6,124 nt of DNA. It comes from a bacterium. Its GTDB lineage: Bacteria > Desulfobacterota > Binatia > UBA12015. This document shows, piece by piece, positions 5,813 to 6,124 of this stretch. Positions within the stretch are counted from its first letter, which is position 1. The number at the start of each line of letters is the position of its first letter. The notes beneath the pieces were generated by a model. It ran no database searches. It saw only the letters and a program-made list of their open reading frames with translations, and was not told where the DNA came from. The position numbers were made by a program, and so were the translations under genes. Location: positions 1-6,124 of the forward strand of contig JAGWVP010000209.1 of NCBI GenBank assembly GCA_018970825.1, written 5' to 3'.

Positions 5813-6124
5813 TCAGGCCGAGGTTCCGTTCCGCTCGAAGGCACGGCCGACGAGGTCGATGACCTCGAGGACTCCTTCGAGGGCCTTCTCGGCATCTCCG
5901 ACCTCGTAGTAGTCGAGCGGCACGACGTCCTCGTCCCCGTAGAAGGAGAGTTCGCGGTCCCGACGAAGAGCCTTCGATACCCTCTCGATGCGCTCGATCT
6001 CTTTCGAGTCGAGAAGTCGCCCCTCGACGGCGGGCTCTCGGAGCAGCCGAGAGACGTCGTGAGCCCTCGGATACGAAAGCCCGACCAGCTTCAGGAGCGA
6101 CTTGATCGCGAGCTCGACCGTCTC
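5813..6124 (-). CDS. HEPN-domain protein, C-terminal part (5' end outside the window)
   Basis: The last 103 residues of a minus-strand gene are visible, ending at TGA (5813-5815). The sequence matches the HEPN family by pattern: an ELAIKSLLKLVG helix near the visible start, YPRAHDVSRLL (18-28), then RRDRELSFYGDEDVVPLDYY (54-73) and a DAEKAL helix. HEPN proteins of this type are small all-helical proteins, commonly paired with a minimal nucleotidyltransferase (MNT) in two-gene toxin-antitoxin or nucleotide-binding systems. Many HEPN toxins are RNases with an R-x4-6-H motif; I do not see a clear copy in the visible part, where R20 and H22 are too close. It may be a binding-type HEPN or carry the motif upstream. 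A partner gene, if present, would lie beyond the right edge. GC content is about 64% by hand count over 5821-6120, clearly below the neighbouring genes, and codons such as CTT, TAT, AAA, GTA and CGA are used freely. This suggests separate acquisition. Confidence 0.85.
   Translation of the reverse strand, partial: ETVELAIKSLLKLVGLSYPRAHDVSRLLREPAVEGRLLDSKEIERIERVSKALRRDRELSFYGDEDVVPLDYYEVGDAEKALEGVLEVIDLVGRAFERNGTSA

Overview
The window is very GC-rich, dense with genes, and looks like part of a bacterial chromosome. The organism is probably a diderm (Gram-negative) bacterium. The reasons are an M48 peptidase with a lipoprotein signal and the coexistence of a thiolase-like protein type 1 with a GMC dehydrogenase module. 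A myxobacterial, other 'deltaproteobacterial' or similar high-GC environmental lineage would fit, but the sequence does not settle the phylum. Every stretch of 300 bases or more carries a gene, and I see no tRNA, rRNA, CRISPR array or insertion sequence.

Layout. Bases 2-1123 (+) hold the C-terminal three quarters of an acetyl-CoA acetyltransferase-like thiolase with its extra C-terminal domain. It converges, across a 15-base gap, on a series of minus-strand genes. Read in their own direction from the right edge these are: the C-terminal part of a HEPN-domain protein (5813-6124); a 61-base gap with a striking dyad repeat; a small protein (5287-5751) that resembles the accessory subunit or N-terminal region paired with GMC oxidoreductases; a GMC flavoprotein (3032-5290) that starts inside the stop codon of the small gene (GTGA) and is fused in frame to a domain of unknown function; an M48 zinc metallopeptidase lipoprotein (2163-2999); and a PLP enzyme of the D-cysteine desulfhydrase / ACC deaminase family (1139-2095).

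How the genes work together. The small protein and the GMC flavoprotein look like one enzyme module. The flavoprotein has the FAD-binding Rossmann motif, a His/Asn active-site pair, and a C-x5-C-x3-C cluster whose spacing matches what I recall for the [3Fe-4S] site of bacterial FAD-dependent glucose dehydrogenase, an enzyme that needs a small partner subunit. The fused C-terminal domain keeps a near-perfect ribosome binding site and ATG of its own. Removing one base in the linker would recreate a normal ATGA stop/start overlap, so the ancestral state was probably three coupled genes: small subunit, dehydrogenase, unknown partner. The fusion is either real or a one-base sequence error. The M48 and PLP genes are separated by only 32 and 67 bases and may be cotranscribed, but no functional link is evident.

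The HEPN fragment has clearly lower GC than its neighbours (about 64% against about 83% by hand count of nearby blocks), which suggests a separately acquired toxin-antitoxin-like element at the right edge. The substrate of the dehydrogenase, the function of its C-terminal domain and the role of the dyad repeat are the open questions here.
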